Shown here: piece after piece, positions 42,114-51,877 of the stretch
How positions within the stretch are numbered: position 1 is the first letter of the stretch
How the letters are laid out: every line of letters begins with the position of its first letter
Assembly (NCBI RefSeq): GCF_013401995.1
Contig: NZ_JACBJI010000001.1
Span: 395,255-459,254, forward strand
DNA: 64,000 bases
Direction: 5' to 3'
From: Flavobacterium agri
GTDB lineage: Bacteria; Bacteroidota; Bacteroidia; Flavobacteriales; Flavobacteriaceae
Made by a program: the position numbers and the translations under genes
Notes under the pieces: generated by a model
Databases searched by the model: none
Told to the model about the DNA's origin: nothing
What the model saw: only the letters and a program-made list of their open reading frames with translations

Positions 42114-43454
42114 ATCTTTGGCCGAAAGGAAATCGGAATACCATTTTCCCGAATCTTTGATCGTTCGCTGTTGGTTTTCGAAGTCGACGTGCACCAAGCC
42201 GAAACGCGCGTCGTAGCCTTCGGCCCATTCGAAATTGTCGGTGAGCGTCCACACGAAATAACCGTCTACATTAACGCCTTCAGATTTGGCACGCAGCAAT
42301 TCACCGAGGTGGCGTTTGATGTAATCGGTTCGTCTTTCATCATGTACTTTTTCATGTGAAACCGTATCGCGAAAAGCCGCGCCGTTTTCGGTAACCAATA
42401 TTTTTGGCATGTTGGCATAAGACGAAAACCGCTTCAGGAGTTCGTACATCGATTCCGGATAAATTTCCCAACCCATTTCGGTAAAAGGTACACCGCGCTT
42501 GGCCGCACCGATGATTTTGGCTCTCACATATGGCGTGAACACGGACGATTTCACCATTTCACGCGTATAACACTGCAATCCGATGAAATCAAAATCGAAT
42601 GCCATCGCTTCCTCGTCGCCGGGCTTCCTATATTGCCTGATTTTTCGAAGTACGGGCAAATCGTCCGTCGGATAACCCAAACCCAGCAACGGTTCGATAA
42701 AACTGCGGTTGAGCAACGTATCGACACGTTTCGCAGCCGAAATATCGCTTTTTTTATTCGAATTCGGGGTGATGTGAGTACATGAGAAAGTAGTGCCGAT
42801 ATGTGCATGTGGAAGTTCCGATTTCAAGATTTTTCCGCCCGAAGCAGTCGCCAGAACCGCATGATGCATGGCTTTGAGGAAATTGGGCAATCCACGTCTT
42901 CCAGGCGCGTGTACACCCAAGAAGTAACCAGCGCCCGTAAACACCGACGGTTCGTTCATCACCATCCAATCGTGTACGCGATCCCCGAAATGCCGCGCAC
43001 AAAATGCCGCGTATTCCGAAAACCAATCTACGATATCGCGATTCGTCCAGCCGCCTTTGAGTTCGAGTGCGTGCGGCAAATCCCAATGGTAAAGCGTGAC
43101 CCAGGGCGAAATGCCTTTTTCAAGCAGTGAGTCGATTAGACGGTCATAGAAAGCGATGCCTTTAAGGTTCACCGGACGCGTGCCGTTCGCGAAAATGCGC
43201 GGCCAGCTTAACGAAAACCTGAAATTAGGAATATTGAGTTGTTGCAGCAGATTGAGGTCGCGCTCCGGATTTTGGTAAAAATCACACGCGGTTTTGGCGT
43301 GATGGCCGTTTTTGACGCGCCCTTTGGCATCGGTAAACACATCCCAAATGGAAAGTCCTTTACCATCAAGGTCGTGTGCGCCTTCGGTTTGGAATGCGGC
43401 CGTGGAAACACCCCATACGAAATCCTGTCCGAAATCGGAGCGGTTCAGGTCCAT
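42105..43454 (-). CDS. Glycoside hydrolase family 1 beta-glucosidase
   Basis: 449 residues, full GH1 length. FVWGVSTAAFQTEGAHDLDG near the N-terminus, acid/base Glu168 in MVMNEPSV and nucleophile Glu356 in LVTENGAAF are present, plus NFEWAEGYDARFGLVHVDF near the end. It hydrolyses beta-glucosides or beta-galactosides, probably in the cytoplasm as no signal peptide is seen. It converges with and overlaps the amine oxidase gene by 9 bp. No transporter or regulator of sugar uptake is adjacent. Confidence 0.95.
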   Translation of the reverse strand: MDLNRSDFGQDFVWGVSTAAFQTEGAHDLDGKGLSIWDVFTDAKGRVKNGHHAKTACDFYQNPERDLNLLQQLNIPNFRFSLSWPRIFANGTRPVNLKGIAFYDRLIDSLLEKGISPWVTLYHWDLPHALELKGGWTNRDIVDWFSEYAAFCARHFGDRVHDWMVMNEPSVFTGAGYFLGVHAPGRRGLPNFLKAMHHAVLATASGGKILKSELPHAHIGTTFSCTHITPNSNKKSDISAAKRVDTLLNRSFIEPLLGLGYPTDDLPVLRKIRQYRKPGDEEAMAFDFDFIGLQCYTREMVKSSVFTPYVRAKIIGAAKRGVPFTEMGWEIYPESMYELLKRFSSYANMPKILVTENGAAFRDTVSHEKVHDERRTDYIKRHLGELLRAKSEGVNVDGYFVWTLTDNFEWAEGYDARFGLVHVDFENQQRTIKDSGKWYSDFLSAKDSL

Positions 43455-43611
43455 TCAGGAGTCAGTGCAAAAAAGAAGATTGCAAAGCCCTTTTGAAAAG
43501 CCAATTCCTTAAAAAGGCGGGTAATATCTTAAACAGCAGTGACATGCGATTTTTTATGGCAAGTTACTACCGAAGACGTTTTGCAGACGTAAAGCGAAGA
43601 TTATAAAAAGG

Positions 43612-43944
43612 TTAGCTTCTGTTGGCGAAAGGTTTCCCTTTCAAGCCTTTTTTGTGCGCCTTTTTCCAAATCAATTGGCAGGCGATGACCGACAGGAACA
43701 ATACGAACAGGAAAATACTCAACATGAAAAATGTCGAATGCGGCATGATGTGGCTCACGTGTTCGATCTTGGCTTCGATGTCGACCAGTTTGGGGCCGGC
43801 GAAAAGCAATGCGATCTGACACACGCTGTTGATACGTGTAATTAGGGAATACGGAACTTTCAACAGGCCGGCAATACTGAAGCTTCCCAAGATAAGTTGG
43901 CTTACGATCGGCAATACGAGGATGATGACGACTACATGGAACAT
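43612..43944 (-). CDS. Small three-helix membrane protein
   Basis: 110 residues. Hydrophobic segments at about 3-28 (VVVIILVLPIVSQLILGSFS), 34-52 and 70-92 (TFFMLSIFLFVLFLSVIACQ), ending in a basic tail KKAHKKGLKGKPFANRS. No family recognised. It lies between the GH1 and serine dehydratase genes, all on the minus strand, but separated by more than 100 bp on both sides. The start at 43944 gives the most natural membrane topology. Confidence 0.7.
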   Translation of the reverse strand: MFHVVVIILVLPIVSQLILGSFSIAGLLKVPYSLITRINSVCQIALLFAGPKLVDIEAKIEHVSHIMPHSTFFMLSIFLFVLFLSVIACQLIWKKAHKKGLKGKPFANRS

Positions 43945-44055
43945 GATGCTGCGATTTGAAGTGGATTTCAGAAAACGGTTTCCGCAATATGGATATCGGA
44001 ATATCCCACGTTTAAATTACGAATTATTTCGTTTCGCAGCAATAATTTTGAACGA

Positions 44056-45480
44056 TCAGCAATCGGCCATGTTCACGGCGATCGCAAGACCGCCTTCTGA
44101 AGTTTCCTTGTATTTGGCGTTCATGTCTTTTGCGGTCTGCCACATCGTATCGACGACTTTGTCGAGCGGGACTTTAGCGTTTTTGGCATCGGTCTCAAGC
44201 GCGAGTTCGGCCGCATTGATGGCTTTGATCGCACCCATGGTGTTGCGTTCGATGCACGGGATCTGTACAAGTCCGCCAATCGGGTCACAGGTAAGCCCCA
44301 AATGGTGTTCCATCGCGATTTCGGCCGCCATCAATACTTGCTCGGGAGTTCCGCCGAGCAATTCGGTAAGCGCGCCTGCCGCCATTGCCGAGGAAACGCC
44401 GATTTCTGCCTGACATCCGCCCATAGCCGCTGAAATGGTCGAACCTTTCTTGAAAATACTGCCGATTTCGCCGGCGACCATGAGGAATTTCTTGATGTGT
44501 TCCTCATTGGCCGTGTGGTTTTCGATGACCATGTAATACATCAGGACCGCCGGAATCACGCCCGCGCTTCCGTTTGTAGGTGCGGTCACGACACGTCCCA
44601 AAGAAGCGTTGACTTCATTGACCGCAAGCGCGAAACAGCTTACCCATTTGAGGATCGAGCGGAATTTTACTTCGGTTTTACGGATGGTTTCAAGCCATTG
44701 TTGGGGCGTCTCGTAATTCGAAAGCCCGATCAGATTCTGGTGCATGTCGAAAGCGCGACGCCTCACGTTGAGCCCGCCGGGCAAAATCCCTTCGGAATGG
44801 CAACCGATGTACATGCATTCGAGCATGGTGTTCCAAATACGCATCAACTCGTGGTCGATATCGCTTTCGGAGCGCATCGATTTCTCGTTTTCGTACACGA
44901 CTTCCGAAATCGACTTGCCCAAATCACTGCAATAGGCCAGAAGCTCGTCGGCTTTTTGGATCGGGTACGGGAACGAGCATTTGATCGCTTCCTTGGCCTT
45001 GGCGTTCGGTCGGTCTTCCTTGACCACAAAACCGCCGCCTATCGAATAGAACGTAGACTCGTATCCGGCATCGCCATAATAAGCCGTAAACTTGAGCCCG
45101 TTGGCGTGGAAAGGCAGGAAATCCTTGTGGAAAACGATGTCCATAAGGAAAGAAAACGCGATGGTTTTCTCGTTGCCGAGTACGATCTCGTTGTTGTTTT
45201 CTATGTTTTTGATGATACCCGAAATGTTCTCTACCGGAATGTATTCGGGATCTTGCCCGCTCAAGCCCAACATGACGGCCAAATCGGTTGCGTGGCCTTT
45301 TCCGGTAAGGGAAAGCGAACCGTATAAGTCTACTTTTACGCGTTCGACCGTGTCAAAAATTCCCATTTCGCGTATTTCGGAAAGGAAACGTTCGGCCGCG
45401 CGCCACGGGCCTAAAGTGTGTGAACTCGACGGTCCGACGCCGATCTTGAGCATGTCAAAGACGGAAATGCATTCTTCCAT
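44056..45480 (-). CDS. sdaA: L-serine ammonia-lyase, iron-sulfur, single chain
   Basis: 474 residues from MEECISVFDMLKIGVGPSSS; the reading from 45576 adds 32 unlikely residues. The beta domain (GPSSSHTLGPWRAAERFL) and alpha domain are fused as in E. coli SdaA. 4Fe-4S cluster cysteines are seen in GGCQAEIGVSSAMAAG, LGLTCDPIGGLVQIPC and the upstream MYIGCHSEG. The enzyme deaminates L-serine to pyruvate and ammonia in the cytoplasm and is oxygen-sensitive. Monocistronic by spacing. Confidence 0.96.
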   Translation of the reverse strand: MEECISVFDMLKIGVGPSSSHTLGPWRAAERFLSEIREMGIFDTVERVKVDLYGSLSLTGKGHATDLAVMLGLSGQDPEYIPVENISGIIKNIENNNEIVLGNEKTIAFSFLMDIVFHKDFLPFHANGLKFTAYYGDAGYESTFYSIGGGFVVKEDRPNAKAKEAIKCSFPYPIQKADELLAYCSDLGKSISEVVYENEKSMRSESDIDHELMRIWNTMLECMYIGCHSEGILPGGLNVRRRAFDMHQNLIGLSNYETPQQWLETIRKTEVKFRSILKWVSCFALAVNEVNASLGRVVTAPTNGSAGVIPAVLMYYMVIENHTANEEHIKKFLMVAGEIGSIFKKGSTISAAMGGCQAEIGVSSAMAAGALTELLGGTPEQVLMAAEIAMEHHLGLTCDPIGGLVQIPCIERNTMGAIKAINAAELALETDAKNAKVPLDKVVDTMWQTAKDMNAKYKETSEGGLAIAVNMADC

Positions 45481-45658
45481 AACTGTAGTTGATAAAACCG
45501 ATGGGGCTTTGGTGCAAATATAATAACGGAAGTTGCTAAATCGATTTCGTTTTTGAGGAATGTTAGGAATTCGCAATAACGATTTAACGATTGCGTAAAA
45601 ATCAAACGCAAGATCGTGATGGCGTGATTGTTGGTCGGCGATGGCAAAACCTTACGAG

Positions 45659-46363
45659 ATGAACAGACAAAACCAGATCAGAATTTTAAGTTGGGCCGCG
45701 GTCCTGCTTTTGTTCGCGCCTATGTACCGTCAATGCAACGGCGGGAGATCCAACCCAGAAAAACCGGCGGAAGAAGCTTATCCCGTAGAACAGGTAGAGG
45801 CAATAAACGAAGATTCGCTTTCTGCAAGCGAGATTGATTCTTTGGAGAAACTTAAGCAGACAGTCGAATCCCAACTTGTTGAATGTCCGCCTTATCAAGA
45901 AGAAAACGAGAAAACGCAAACCGAGATCGTGCTCGAGTTCGCAGAGCATTACATGTTGGACCCGTTTCGTGTTTATGATGGTGACAATGCTTACGAGATG
46001 GCCTATTACGGAGCATTGGAGATATGGAATTATCTTTCGGACATCCAAAAATCAAACGCCGACTTCCGTAAAGAATCGGCCAAGTCGAAGCAGATTTCGA
46101 TTTGCCAGACTTTGCGGTTCGTGAGTTTTTTTGTTATCGTGTTCCAAACGTGGCTCGTCGCTATTTTCGTCGACAGAAGAAAAAAACTAGGCATGCGGCT
46201 TATGTATTCGAATATGGTCTTTCTGGCTATTGCAATCGTTACGATCTTTCCCGATCCTTGGTTCGAAACCTGGAATCAGATCAAATGGGGATTTTATGCA
46301 TACATCGCGATCCAACTTGTCTTGTTTTTCCTGACCTGGAAAGCGCATTCAGACGAATCTTAA
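45659..46363 (+). CDS. Hypothetical multi-pass membrane protein
   Basis: 234 residues from MNRQNQIRILSWAAVLLLFA (240 from the ATG at 45641). One N-terminal helix (about 9-25), an acidic extracytoplasmic or cytoplasmic domain of about 120 residues with ESQLVECPPYQEENEKTQTE, and three helices near the C-terminus (about 148-168, 174-192, 204-224). No family recognised. It precedes dnaK by 111 bp; the sigma-54-like promoter in between indicates separate transcription. Confidence 0.7.
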   Translation: MNRQNQIRILSWAAVLLLFAPMYRQCNGGRSNPEKPAEEAYPVEQVEAINEDSLSASEIDSLEKLKQTVESQLVECPPYQEENEKTQTEIVLEFAEHYMLDPFRVYDGDNAYEMAYYGALEIWNYLSDIQKSNADFRKESAKSKQISICQTLRFVSFFVIVFQTWLVAIFVDRRKKLGMRLMYSNMVFLAIAIVTIFPDPWFETWNQIKWGFYAYIAIQLVLFFLTWKAHSDES

Positions 46364-46407
46364 GCCATCGGATGTCATCTTGTCATATCTAACTGACAAT
46401 TTCCCTC

Positions 46408-46424
46408 TTGGCACAACAATTGAC
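46408..46424 (+). promoter_or_regulatory. Sigma-54-like -24/-12 promoter before dnaK
   Basis: TTGGCAC (46408-46414), 5 bp, then TTGAC (46420-46424): the GG/TTG spacing matches the sigma-54 TGGCAC-N5-TTGCW consensus with one mismatch (TTGA for TTGC). It is 50 bp before the dnaK ATG. Confidence 0.5.
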
Positions 46425-46474
46425 TAAAAGCGTCCGAGTAATTAAAACACACACGCAAAATAAAACACAGTATT

Positions 46475-48367
46475 ATGGGAAAAATAATCGGAATTGACTT
46501 GGGTACGACCAACTCCTGCGTAGCCGTAATGGAAGGCAGCGAGCCGGTGGTAATCCCGAACTCGGAAGGAAAACGCACCACGCCTTCGGTAATCGCTTTC
46601 GTTGAAGGCGGCGAAATCAAAGTGGGCGACCCTGCAAAACGCCAGGCGGTGACGAATCCTAAGAAGACAGTCGCTTCCGTAAAGCGTTTCATGGGTAACA
46701 AATACTCTGAATCACAAAATGAGGCCGGACGCGTTCCTTACTCTGTCGTGAAAGGCGACAACGACACCGCCCGCGTCGACATCGACGGACGTTTGTACAC
46801 GCCTCAGGAATTGTCTGCGATGACACTTCAGAAAATGAAAAAAACGGCCGAAGACTATCTTGGGCAATCGGTAACCGAAGCGGTCATTACCGTTCCGGCT
46901 TACTTCAACGATGCACAGCGTCAGGCGACGAAAGAAGCGGGCGAGATCGCGGGCTTGAAAGTGATGCGTATCATCAACGAGCCGACCGCGGCGGCTTTGG
47001 CATACGGTCTTGACAAAAAAGCGATCGACCAGAAAATTGCCGTATACGACCTTGGTGGCGGTACGTTCGATATCTCGATCCTCGAATTGGGTGACGGTGT
47101 TTTCGAAGTATTGTCTACGAATGGTGACACACACCTTGGCGGTGACGATTTCGACCAGGTGATCATCGATTGGCTCGCAGACGAGTTCAAGTCGGAAGAA
47201 GGTGTCGATCTGCGCCAGGATCCGATGTCGTTGCAACGTTTGAAAGAAGCGGCCGAAAAAGCGAAAATCGAGTTGTCTTCATCGGCACAGACCGAGATCA
47301 ACTTGCCATACGTTACGGCTACGGCTTCAGGACCGAAGCACTTGGTGAAAACCTTGACGCGCGCGAAATTCGAGCAATTGGCCGACAATTTGGTGAAGCG
47401 TTCTATGGATCCGGTTGCCAAAGCTTTGAAAGATGCCGGTTTGTCTAAATCGGATATAGACGAAGTGATTTTGGTAGGTGGTTCTACACGCATCCCGAAA
47501 ATCCAGGAAGAAGTAGAGAAATTCTTCGGAAAGAAACCGTCGAAAGGCGTTAACCCTGACGAAGTTGTAGCGATTGGTGCCGCAATTCAAGGTGGTGTTT
47601 TGAGCGGAGACGTAAAAGACGTACTTCTTTTGGACGTGACACCGCTTTCTCTCGGAATCGAGACGATGGGTGGCGTAATGACCAAATTGATCGAATCGAA
47701 CACCACAATCCCAACCAAAAAATCGCAAGTGTTCTCGACAGCCGCAGACAACCAGCCAAGCGTGGAAATCCACGTATTGCAAGGGGAGCGTTCTATGGCG
47801 ACCGACAACAAAACCATCGGCCGTTTCCACTTGGACGGTATTCCGCCAGCGCCAAGAGGCGTTCCTCAGATCGAGGTGACGTTCGACATCGACGCCAACG
47901 GTATCATCAAAGTATCGGCTACCGATAAAGGTTCGGGCAAATCGCACGACATCCGTATCGAGGCTTCATCGGGCTTGACCCAGGAAGAAATCGAGAAAAT
48001 GCGTAAAGATGCCGAAGCGAACGCCGACGCCGACAAGCAATTGAAGGAAAAAGCCGAAAAGCTGAACGAGGCCGACAGCATGATCTTCCAGACCGAAAGT
48101 CAGTTGAAAGAACTTGGCGATAAGCTTTCTGAAGGCAACAAGTCGAACATCGAGGCTGCTTTGGGCGAATTGAAAACGGCTTACGATTCGAAAGATCTGG
48201 ACGTGATCCAGGTCGCTCTCGACAAAGTGAACGCCGCTTGGAAAACCGCATCCGAAGAAATGTACAAACAAGGGGAAGCCGCACAAGGCCAACCGCAGCA
48301 AGAAGCGCCACAAGGTGAAAGCCAAGGCGACAACGTGCAGGATGTAGATTACGAAGAAGTTAAATAA
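46475..48367 (+). CDS. dnaK: Molecular chaperone DnaK (Hsp70)
   Basis: 630 residues, standard length. The nucleotide-binding domain begins [20 protein letters not shown] and contains [20 protein letters not shown] and [14 protein letters not shown]. The substrate domain has [20 protein letters not shown] and the lid follows, ending with the Gln-rich [16 protein letters not shown] and DVDYEEVK tail. DnaK folds and disaggregates proteins with DnaJ and GrpE, neither encoded nearby. A sigma-54-like promoter precedes it and a strong terminator follows. Confidence 0.98.
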   Translation: MGKIIGIDLGTTNSCVAVMEGSEPVVIPNSEGKRTTPSVIAFVEGGEIKVGDPAKRQAVTNPKKTVASVKRFMGNKYSESQNEAGRVPYSVVKGDNDTARVDIDGRLYTPQELSAMTLQKMKKTAEDYLGQSVTEAVITVPAYFNDAQRQATKEAGEIAGLKVMRIINEPTAAALAYGLDKKAIDQKIAVYDLGGGTFDISILELGDGVFEVLSTNGDTHLGGDDFDQVIIDWLADEFKSEEGVDLRQDPMSLQRLKEAAEKAKIELSSSAQTEINLPYVTATASGPKHLVKTLTRAKFEQLADNLVKRSMDPVAKALKDAGLSKSDIDEVILVGGSTRIPKIQEEVEKFFGKKPSKGVNPDEVVAIGAAIQGGVLSGDVKDVLLLDVTPLSLGIETMGGVMTKLIESNTTIPTKKSQVFSTAADNQPSVEIHVLQGERSMATDNKTIGRFHLDGIPPAPRGVPQIEVTFDIDANGIIKVSATDKGSGKSHDIRIEASSGLTQEEIEKMRKDAEANADADKQLKEKAEKLNEADSMIFQTESQLKELGDKLSEGNKSNIEAALGELKTAYDSKDLDVIQVALDKVNAAWKTASEEMYKQGEAAQGQPQQEAPQGESQGDNVQDVDYEEVK

Positions 48368-48417
48368 TCTATTTCAGATTTTGACGTTATAACATTAGAC
48401 GTTGAGTCGAATGCAGG

Positions 48418-48448
48418 AAAACCGGATTGGAAACAGTCCGGTTTTTTT
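48418..48448 (+). terminator. Rho-independent terminator of dnaK
   Basis: AAAACCGGA and TCCGGTTTTTTT arms around a 10-nt loop, about 50 bp after the stop. Confidence 0.85.
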
Positions 48449-48452
48449 ATTC

Positions 48453-48480
48453 AATAAGCAATAAGCAATAAGCAATAAGC
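48453..48480. repeat. Four tandem copies of the heptamer AATAAGC
   Basis: Perfect 7-bp tandem repeat directly after the dnaK terminator and before the end of the opposing membrane-protein gene. A second heptamer repeat (GATGTGA) ends the window. Confidence 0.9.
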
Positions 48481-48484
48481 ATGA

Positions 48485-49063
48485 TTAATCCTCGTCTGCG
48501 AATTTGTTGAGTTTCGGTTGCATGATCCACAACCCGACGGCGAAAAACCAAATCAGGAAGAATTCACCGATGTAATCGTTGAGTATGGCTTCGCGTTTCA
48601 ATTCGACCGATTTTATCGTCTTGGCCACGAAATACTGGCAGTAGAACAGGCAGAACATCGCAAAAAGATGCACGGGAAAGAACAGCATGACGAACACGAA
48701 AAACGAATCCACGTCTAAATCGGGATTGAAGTTCTGGTCGAACGTAATCTGACTGAAGAACCACGATATGCTGCCCATAAGCATCAACATATAAAGTATC
48801 GGAAAGAAGAAAAAGAAATAAAAACGCCCGAGTTTAAGTGCAGGAACTTCACTCACTTTTGGGTTCAATAATCTTGCGGTACTAAACATCCAGCCGTATT
48901 GTCCGAACATGAAAAGCAGCATGATTGCAGGGAAAAATCTAAATATAAGGAACGGATTACCACTTCCAATGGAATACGCAAATGTCCCGATGTAGATCCC
49001 GAAAGGAATCACTACAGCCAAAACGAAAAGTTGCCAATGCTTGAGTTTGAGGAAAAATTTCAT
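48485..49063 (-). CDS. Hypothetical multi-pass membrane protein
   Basis: 192 residues from MKFFLKLKHWQLFVLAVVIP; the start at 49108 adds 15 unlikely residues. Four to five membrane helices at about 10-32, 38-57, 82-105, 122-147 and 165-182, with short loops. No known family recognised; this type is common in Flavobacteriaceae. It is divergent from the exported gene at 49156. Confidence 0.7.
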   Translation of the reverse strand: MKFFLKLKHWQLFVLAVVIPFGIYIGTFAYSIGSGNPFLIFRFFPAIMLLFMFGQYGWMFSTARLLNPKVSEVPALKLGRFYFFFFFPILYMLMLMGSISWFFSQITFDQNFNPDLDVDSFFVFVMLFFPVHLFAMFCLFYCQYFVAKTIKSVELKREAILNDYIGEFFLIWFFAVGLWIMQPKLNKFADED

Positions 49064-49155
49064 GAGTGATATGCGGTATAGGTTCGCATCGAAGATACAA
49101 ATTAACATTCGCCCATTTCTTATTTTCGTATTTTGCCCTAAAATCCAACTTAACT

Positions 49156-49752
49156 ATGAAAAAAACCATTTTGTTTGCCCTGATACTATTGTTTACTGCC
49201 TCTATCGGCGTTGCCCAAAAGTCAAAAAAAGCTAAAGGCAAGGCCAAAGCTTCGGTGGCGGCCGGACCAAAGTCGCTTGCCAAAGCCGATAACCTGACCG
49301 CGAACTACGCAAAAAGCGAATTATTCCTTACCGTAAACGGAGTCGCGAGCGATACCATAAGCCTTAGAAAGAACGGCATCAGCGATCCGGCACAAGTCGC
49401 GATCAACCCGATCTCGTGCGGCGGCCAAAAGCTGTATTGCGTGACCTGGACCGAAAACAAAAAGACGGGCGACATCAAGACCAAGCAAGAAGACGTGACT
49501 CAAAAACATACGATGATCGTAGACGTAGCCTCGAAATCGAAAGTGCTTGCCAATATCGAAAGTGCGAACCACATTACCGAAAAGGTCTACCTTTCTGCCG
49601 ACAAATACGTTTCGGAAACACAGGAAAAGGTGAGGAGGGAAGGCTTCGAATGCGCCTTGCAACCCGACGGGACTGTCGTTTTGAAGAACAAATCGACACA
49701 AACCAAACTGGTTTACGACGCGGCTACCAAGAAATTCGTCGCCAAGAAATAA
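49156..49752 (+). CDS. Exported hypothetical protein
   Basis: 198 residues from MKKTILFALILLFTASIGVA, a signal peptide cut near AQK; the reading from 49066 adds 30 unlikely residues. The next 25 residues are Lys/Ala-rich (KSKKAKGKAKAS). The remaining domain is mixed alpha/beta with VNGVASDTISLRKNGISDPA, and the C-terminus contains GFECALQPDGTVVLKNKST. No family recognised. Followed by a terminator. Confidence 0.75.
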   Translation: MKKTILFALILLFTASIGVAQKSKKAKGKAKASVAAGPKSLAKADNLTANYAKSELFLTVNGVASDTISLRKNGISDPAQVAINPISCGGQKLYCVTWTENKKTGDIKTKQEDVTQKHTMIVDVASKSKVLANIESANHITEKVYLSADKYVSETQEKVRREGFECALQPDGTVVLKNKSTQTKLVYDAATKKFVAKK

Positions 49753-49765
49753 TCGATACCCAATT

Positions 49766-49799
49766 AAAAAAGAAGGCTTCCTTTTGGAGGCCTTTTTTT
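49766..49799 (+). terminator. Rho-independent terminator
   Basis: AAAAAAGAAGGCTTCC and GGAGGCCTTTTTTT form a hairpin 14 bp after the exported protein gene; it also overlaps the end of the converging gene at 49798. Confidence 0.8.
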
Positions 49800-50511
49800 A
49801 TCGGAACCAGTTGCGGACGTGGTAATACGTCCTTTTTATAAGGTTTGGACGCGTAGTGGTCACGATTACGCCAATCGTGACATAACCATCCTCGAGAACC
49901 GCATCGCAGGTTTGTGAAGTCCCGATTTGTATCGATTTCTCCTTCATTCCCACAAACGAGAACGTCAAGGTATCGCCGGTTTTGGCCTCGATGCTGTATT
50001 TCCCGTCAGCATCGGTTTGAACGCTCATTTTGTCGTCTTTGGCTACGATCGCGCCAGGCAAAGGTCCGTTGGCGTCCGAAACCGTTCCCGAAATGATACT
50101 TTTCTTGTTTTGGGGATTCGGTTTTCCGACAATCGCCACTTCGCCTTTTACGAGGATGGGTTGTTCCCGTTCGACTTGCTGCAATGGGGCTCCTACCAAC
50201 AGTACAGCATCGGGTTTCTCTTTTTCCTGCGCTTGTGCCGAAGCCATAGAGAGCAATCCCAAAACGCCCGTTGCGGCGATAGACCAGGCCGTCGATTTTT
50301 CTTTTTGTTCGACGATTTCGCGTTCGAGTTGTGAAGGAAGAAAGCGTCCGCACGCCTCATCGGACTTGCGGAGTATCGCGATGATTTCGCGGTCGGACGC
50401 CATTGTGAAGTCGTGAGCTTTTTTTTGGCAGGAAGAGCAAAACCGGCCTTTCTCGACTTGGGTCATTTCGTGCCAGTTCTCGTGGCAAGGTTTCGGAACG
50501 GAAATGTGCAT
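49798..50511 (-). CDS. Carboxypeptidase-regulatory-like domain protein with N-terminal Cys motif
   Basis: 237 residues. Residues 1-35 carry the flavobacterial motif PC-x-NW-x-M followed by GRFCSSCQKKAHDFT, a small Cys motif that may bind metal. A membrane helix lies at about 74-94 (AWSIAATGVLGLLSMASAQA). The C-terminal half (about 135-210) is a CarboxypepD_reg-like beta domain (ISGTVSDANGPLPGAIVAKD, DADGKYSIEAKTGDTLTFSF). Such proteins are anchored in the inner membrane with an external domain; role unknown. Confidence 0.82.
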   Translation of the reverse strand: MHISVPKPCHENWHEMTQVEKGRFCSSCQKKAHDFTMASDREIIAILRKSDEACGRFLPSQLEREIVEQKEKSTAWSIAATGVLGLLSMASAQAQEKEKPDAVLLVGAPLQQVEREQPILVKGEVAIVGKPNPQNKKSIISGTVSDANGPLPGAIVAKDDKMSVQTDADGKYSIEAKTGDTLTFSFVGMKEKSIQIGTSQTCDAVLEDGYVTIGVIVTTTRPNLIKRTYYHVRNWFR

Positions 50512-50571
50512 TTTACGGTTGGGTTTTTATTATAGGGATGAACCCGCGCACAAAAAGGTTGGAATCGGCAT

Positions 50572-50602
50572 AAAAAAAGCGGAATCTTTCGAATCCGCTT
50601 TG
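50572..50602 (-). terminator. Rho-independent terminator of the glutaminyl cyclotransferase gene
   Basis: On the minus strand AAAGCGGATT and AATCCGCTTTTTTT form a hairpin with loop CGAAAG, about 25 bp after the stop at 50627. Confidence 0.8.
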
Positions 50603-50626
50603 TATTTTCTGCTTCTGCCCGAAGTC

Positions 50627-51673
50627 TTACTTTACCTTAATCTCAAACATCTTATCCCAATTCTTACCCGTCACGAAAAACGTCTTGGTATTCGAATTGT
50701 ACGCGATGCCGTTGAGTACTTCCGATGCCGGATTTCTCAATTCCTTGCGAAGGTTCACGAGGTTCAGGATGGCTTCTACGGCTCCGGTTTTAGGATCGAC
50801 AACCGCGATCGCGTCTTTTTGCCAGATGTTACCGTAGATTTTTCCGTCTACGTATTCCAATTCGTTCACGCTCTTGATCTTGCCCGAAGTTGAATAAACG
50901 TTCACGAAATCGAGCATTTTCTGGGTTTTTGGATCCATGCGCCAGATTTTTTCGGTTCCGTCCGATTGGTAGATGTACAGGCCGTCGTTCGTCATGCCCC
51001 AACCTTCGATCTTCTTGTCGTAGCTGAACGTCTTGACGCGTTTGAAATTGCCCGGATCGTAAATGAATCCAACATTCGATTGCCAGGTGAGTTGAAACAA
51101 TTGTCCGTTGATGACCGTGATGCCTTCGCCGAAATACTGGCGCTCCAAATCGGTTTGCCTGAACGCTTTTCCGGTTTTGAGATCGACTTTGCGGATGAAC
51201 GATTTCCCGTTCTGTCCCGTACTCTCATATAAAGTATCCTTATAGAATTCGAGGCCTTCCGTAAACGAAACCGTATCGTGAGGATAGGTTCTCACAACTG
51301 TATATTCCAACAATTTCGGTTCGATGCTCGACACGACTTCTACGCGCGATTTGATTTCCTGTCCTGTCGTTTCTCCGTCAAAATAAACGATGGCTTTGAG
51401 TTGTTGGTAACCGAGTTTGGCGTCGGCCAGCGAAAAATCGGTCTTGCCGATGCCTTTTACCGAAGCGATGCGTTTGTCGTTGGCGAAATAAGCGATGCTG
51501 TCGATGGTTTTGCCTTCCGGATTCGCAATTTCAAGGCTTACCGTTTCACCGATCTTGTATGTCGGTTTGAATTTTGAATCATCGAACGAAAAGTTTTTTT
51601 GACCTTTGTCGTCTTCTTTGCAGCCGTTCATCGCAAGTGCTAAAAACATGGCTGCCAAAACGTTATATTTCAT
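50627..51673 (-). CDS. Glutaminyl-peptide cyclotransferase, lipoprotein
   Basis: 348 residues from MKYNVLAAMFLALAMNGCKE; lipobox NGC at 16-18 suggests anchoring. An N-terminal Ig-like region (about 20-110) precedes a five-bladed beta-propeller of the bacterial/plant-type glutaminyl cyclase family (VVRTYPHDTVSFTEGLEFYK, LYESTGQNGKSFIR, ELEYVDGKIYGNIW, NGIAYNSNTKTFFVTGKNWD). These enzymes cyclise N-terminal Gln to pyroglutamate on exported proteins, a step common in T9SS-bearing Bacteroidota. The SRP RNA is divergent upstream. Confidence 0.92.
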   Translation of the reverse strand: MKYNVLAAMFLALAMNGCKEDDKGQKNFSFDDSKFKPTYKIGETVSLEIANPEGKTIDSIAYFANDKRIASVKGIGKTDFSLADAKLGYQQLKAIVYFDGETTGQEIKSRVEVVSSIEPKLLEYTVVRTYPHDTVSFTEGLEFYKDTLYESTGQNGKSFIRKVDLKTGKAFRQTDLERQYFGEGITVINGQLFQLTWQSNVGFIYDPGNFKRVKTFSYDKKIEGWGMTNDGLYIYQSDGTEKIWRMDPKTQKMLDFVNVYSTSGKIKSVNELEYVDGKIYGNIWQKDAIAVVDPKTGAVEAILNLVNLRKELRNPASEVLNGIAYNSNTKTFFVTGKNWDKMFEIKVK

Positions 51674-51729
51674 AGTGAGGATCATTTCTGATTATTCGCC
51701 CAAATCCTGTATTTATTGGTATTGCGGCC

Positions 51730-51759
51730 TTGCGAAAATACGAAAAGATTGTATATTTG
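51730..51759 (+). promoter_or_regulatory. Promoter of the SRP RNA gene
   Basis: TTG (51730-51732), 19 bp, TATATTTG (51752-51759): an exact match to TTG-N19-TAnnTTTG. RNA would start about 51764. Confidence 0.8.
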
Positions 51760-51763
51760 CAAC

Positions 51764-51857
51764 GGCAAGTCCTGCGCGACCAGCTCCTGTAGAATCCTCC
51801 AGGATGGGAACATAGCAAAGGTATATGGTTGTAGCGGTGCGACGCAGGTCGCTTGCC
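51764..51857 (+). ncRNA. ffs: Signal recognition particle RNA (4.5S type)
   Basis: 94 nt. The outer stem pairs GGCAAG with CTTGCC. The apical part carries the conserved SRP domain IV pattern: CCAGG, GGAA, AGCAA and GGTA in AGAATCCTCCAGG ... GGGAACATAGCAAAGGTA. The RNA binds Ffh to guide membrane proteins to the Sec system. A T-rich end follows directly. A perfect promoter stands 5 bp upstream. Reading frames crossing this stretch are not genes. Confidence 0.9.
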
Positions 51858-51877
51858 ATTTTTTCTTTCTTTTGAAG

